Shown one piece after another: positions 46,416 to 46,434 of a stretch of 46,434 nucleotides of DNA. The notes beneath the pieces are model-generated. The model had not been told where the DNA came from and did no database searches. It saw nothing but the letters and a program-made list of their open reading frames with translations. Where the stretch lies: IMG/VR virus record IMGVR_UViG_3300020057_000054, positions 1 to 46,434 of that record; one strand, written 5' to 3'. Position numbers and translations under genes: made by a program. The stretch comes from a virus. Positions within the stretch are counted from its first letter, which is position 1, and every line of letters starts with the position of its first letter.

Positions 46416-46434
46416 TTTATCCTTATCTTTAAAT

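Noticed and set aside
1-46434. CRISPR array, integrase, insertion sequence or direct terminal repeats
   Set aside because: No regularly spaced repeats, recombinase or transposase motifs were seen, and the two ends of the window share no obvious long repeat.

Overview
The window is a contiguous stretch of a low-GC (roughly one-third G+C by eye), short-tailed (podovirus-type) tailed phage that infects a Gram-negative host. The virion genes indicate the morphology: terminase, portal, scaffold, HK97-fold-type coat, a head-tail adaptor followed by a very large nozzle protein, then a block of Gly/Ala/Gln-rich internal (ejection) proteins, with no tape measure, sheath or tail-tube genes. A secreted PagL-like lipid A 3-O-deacylase and an M15 endolysin fit a Gram-negative host. 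No DNA polymerase, helicase, primase or RNA polymerase gene is visible, and minus-strand genes run off the right edge, so the genome very probably continues outside the window.

Layout. 1-1843: a minus-strand array of very small accessory genes, several of them paralogues starting MK-x-KF-x-VGD. 1891-2630: two related structured RNA elements flanking a small plus-strand zinc-finger gene. 2776-10468: a tightly overlapping minus-strand operon with a MoxR AAA+ ATPase and metallopeptidase/VWA pair, a PagL-like protein, peptide deformylase, a frame-broken DUF5664-like gene, a DEDDh exonuclease, a metallophosphoesterase, a tRNA-like gene and many small unknowns. It is headed by a sigma70-like promoter at 10476-10504. 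10498-45821: plus-strand late genes: holin-like, candidate small terminase, large terminase interrupted by an intein that appears split between two overlapping ORFs, portal, many adhesin/decoration-type beta-rich proteins (one with an ice-binding DUF3494-like domain), scaffold, coat, a Mom-like/GIY-YIG fusion, endolysin, a large tail fibre with a glycine-rich segment, tail adaptor, nozzle and ejection proteins. 45796-46415: minus-strand genes again, one frame-broken.

Regulation. A 17-bp element (consensus TTAACAAGTRTATATAG) recurs eight times, always on the plus strand, always between genes and always just upstream of a late gene block (2101, 10498, 13460, 22287, 23357, 26769, 27985, 39489). 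Its position relative to ribosome sites suggests initiation inside the element, as for single-subunit phage RNA polymerases. Host-type sigma70 promoters serve the minus-strand operon and the Mom/GIY-YIG gene. The early promoter and the first late promoter physically overlap at 10498-10504.

Most notable items: the terminase intein, the late-promoter family, the Mom-like/homing-endonuclease fusion, the ice-binding-like structural protein, the PagL-like enzyme, the duplicated structured RNA, and a 49-residue protein that copies the N-terminus of the major capsid protein. Three genes show frame breaks (7124, about 12300, about 46117); some could be assembly errors.
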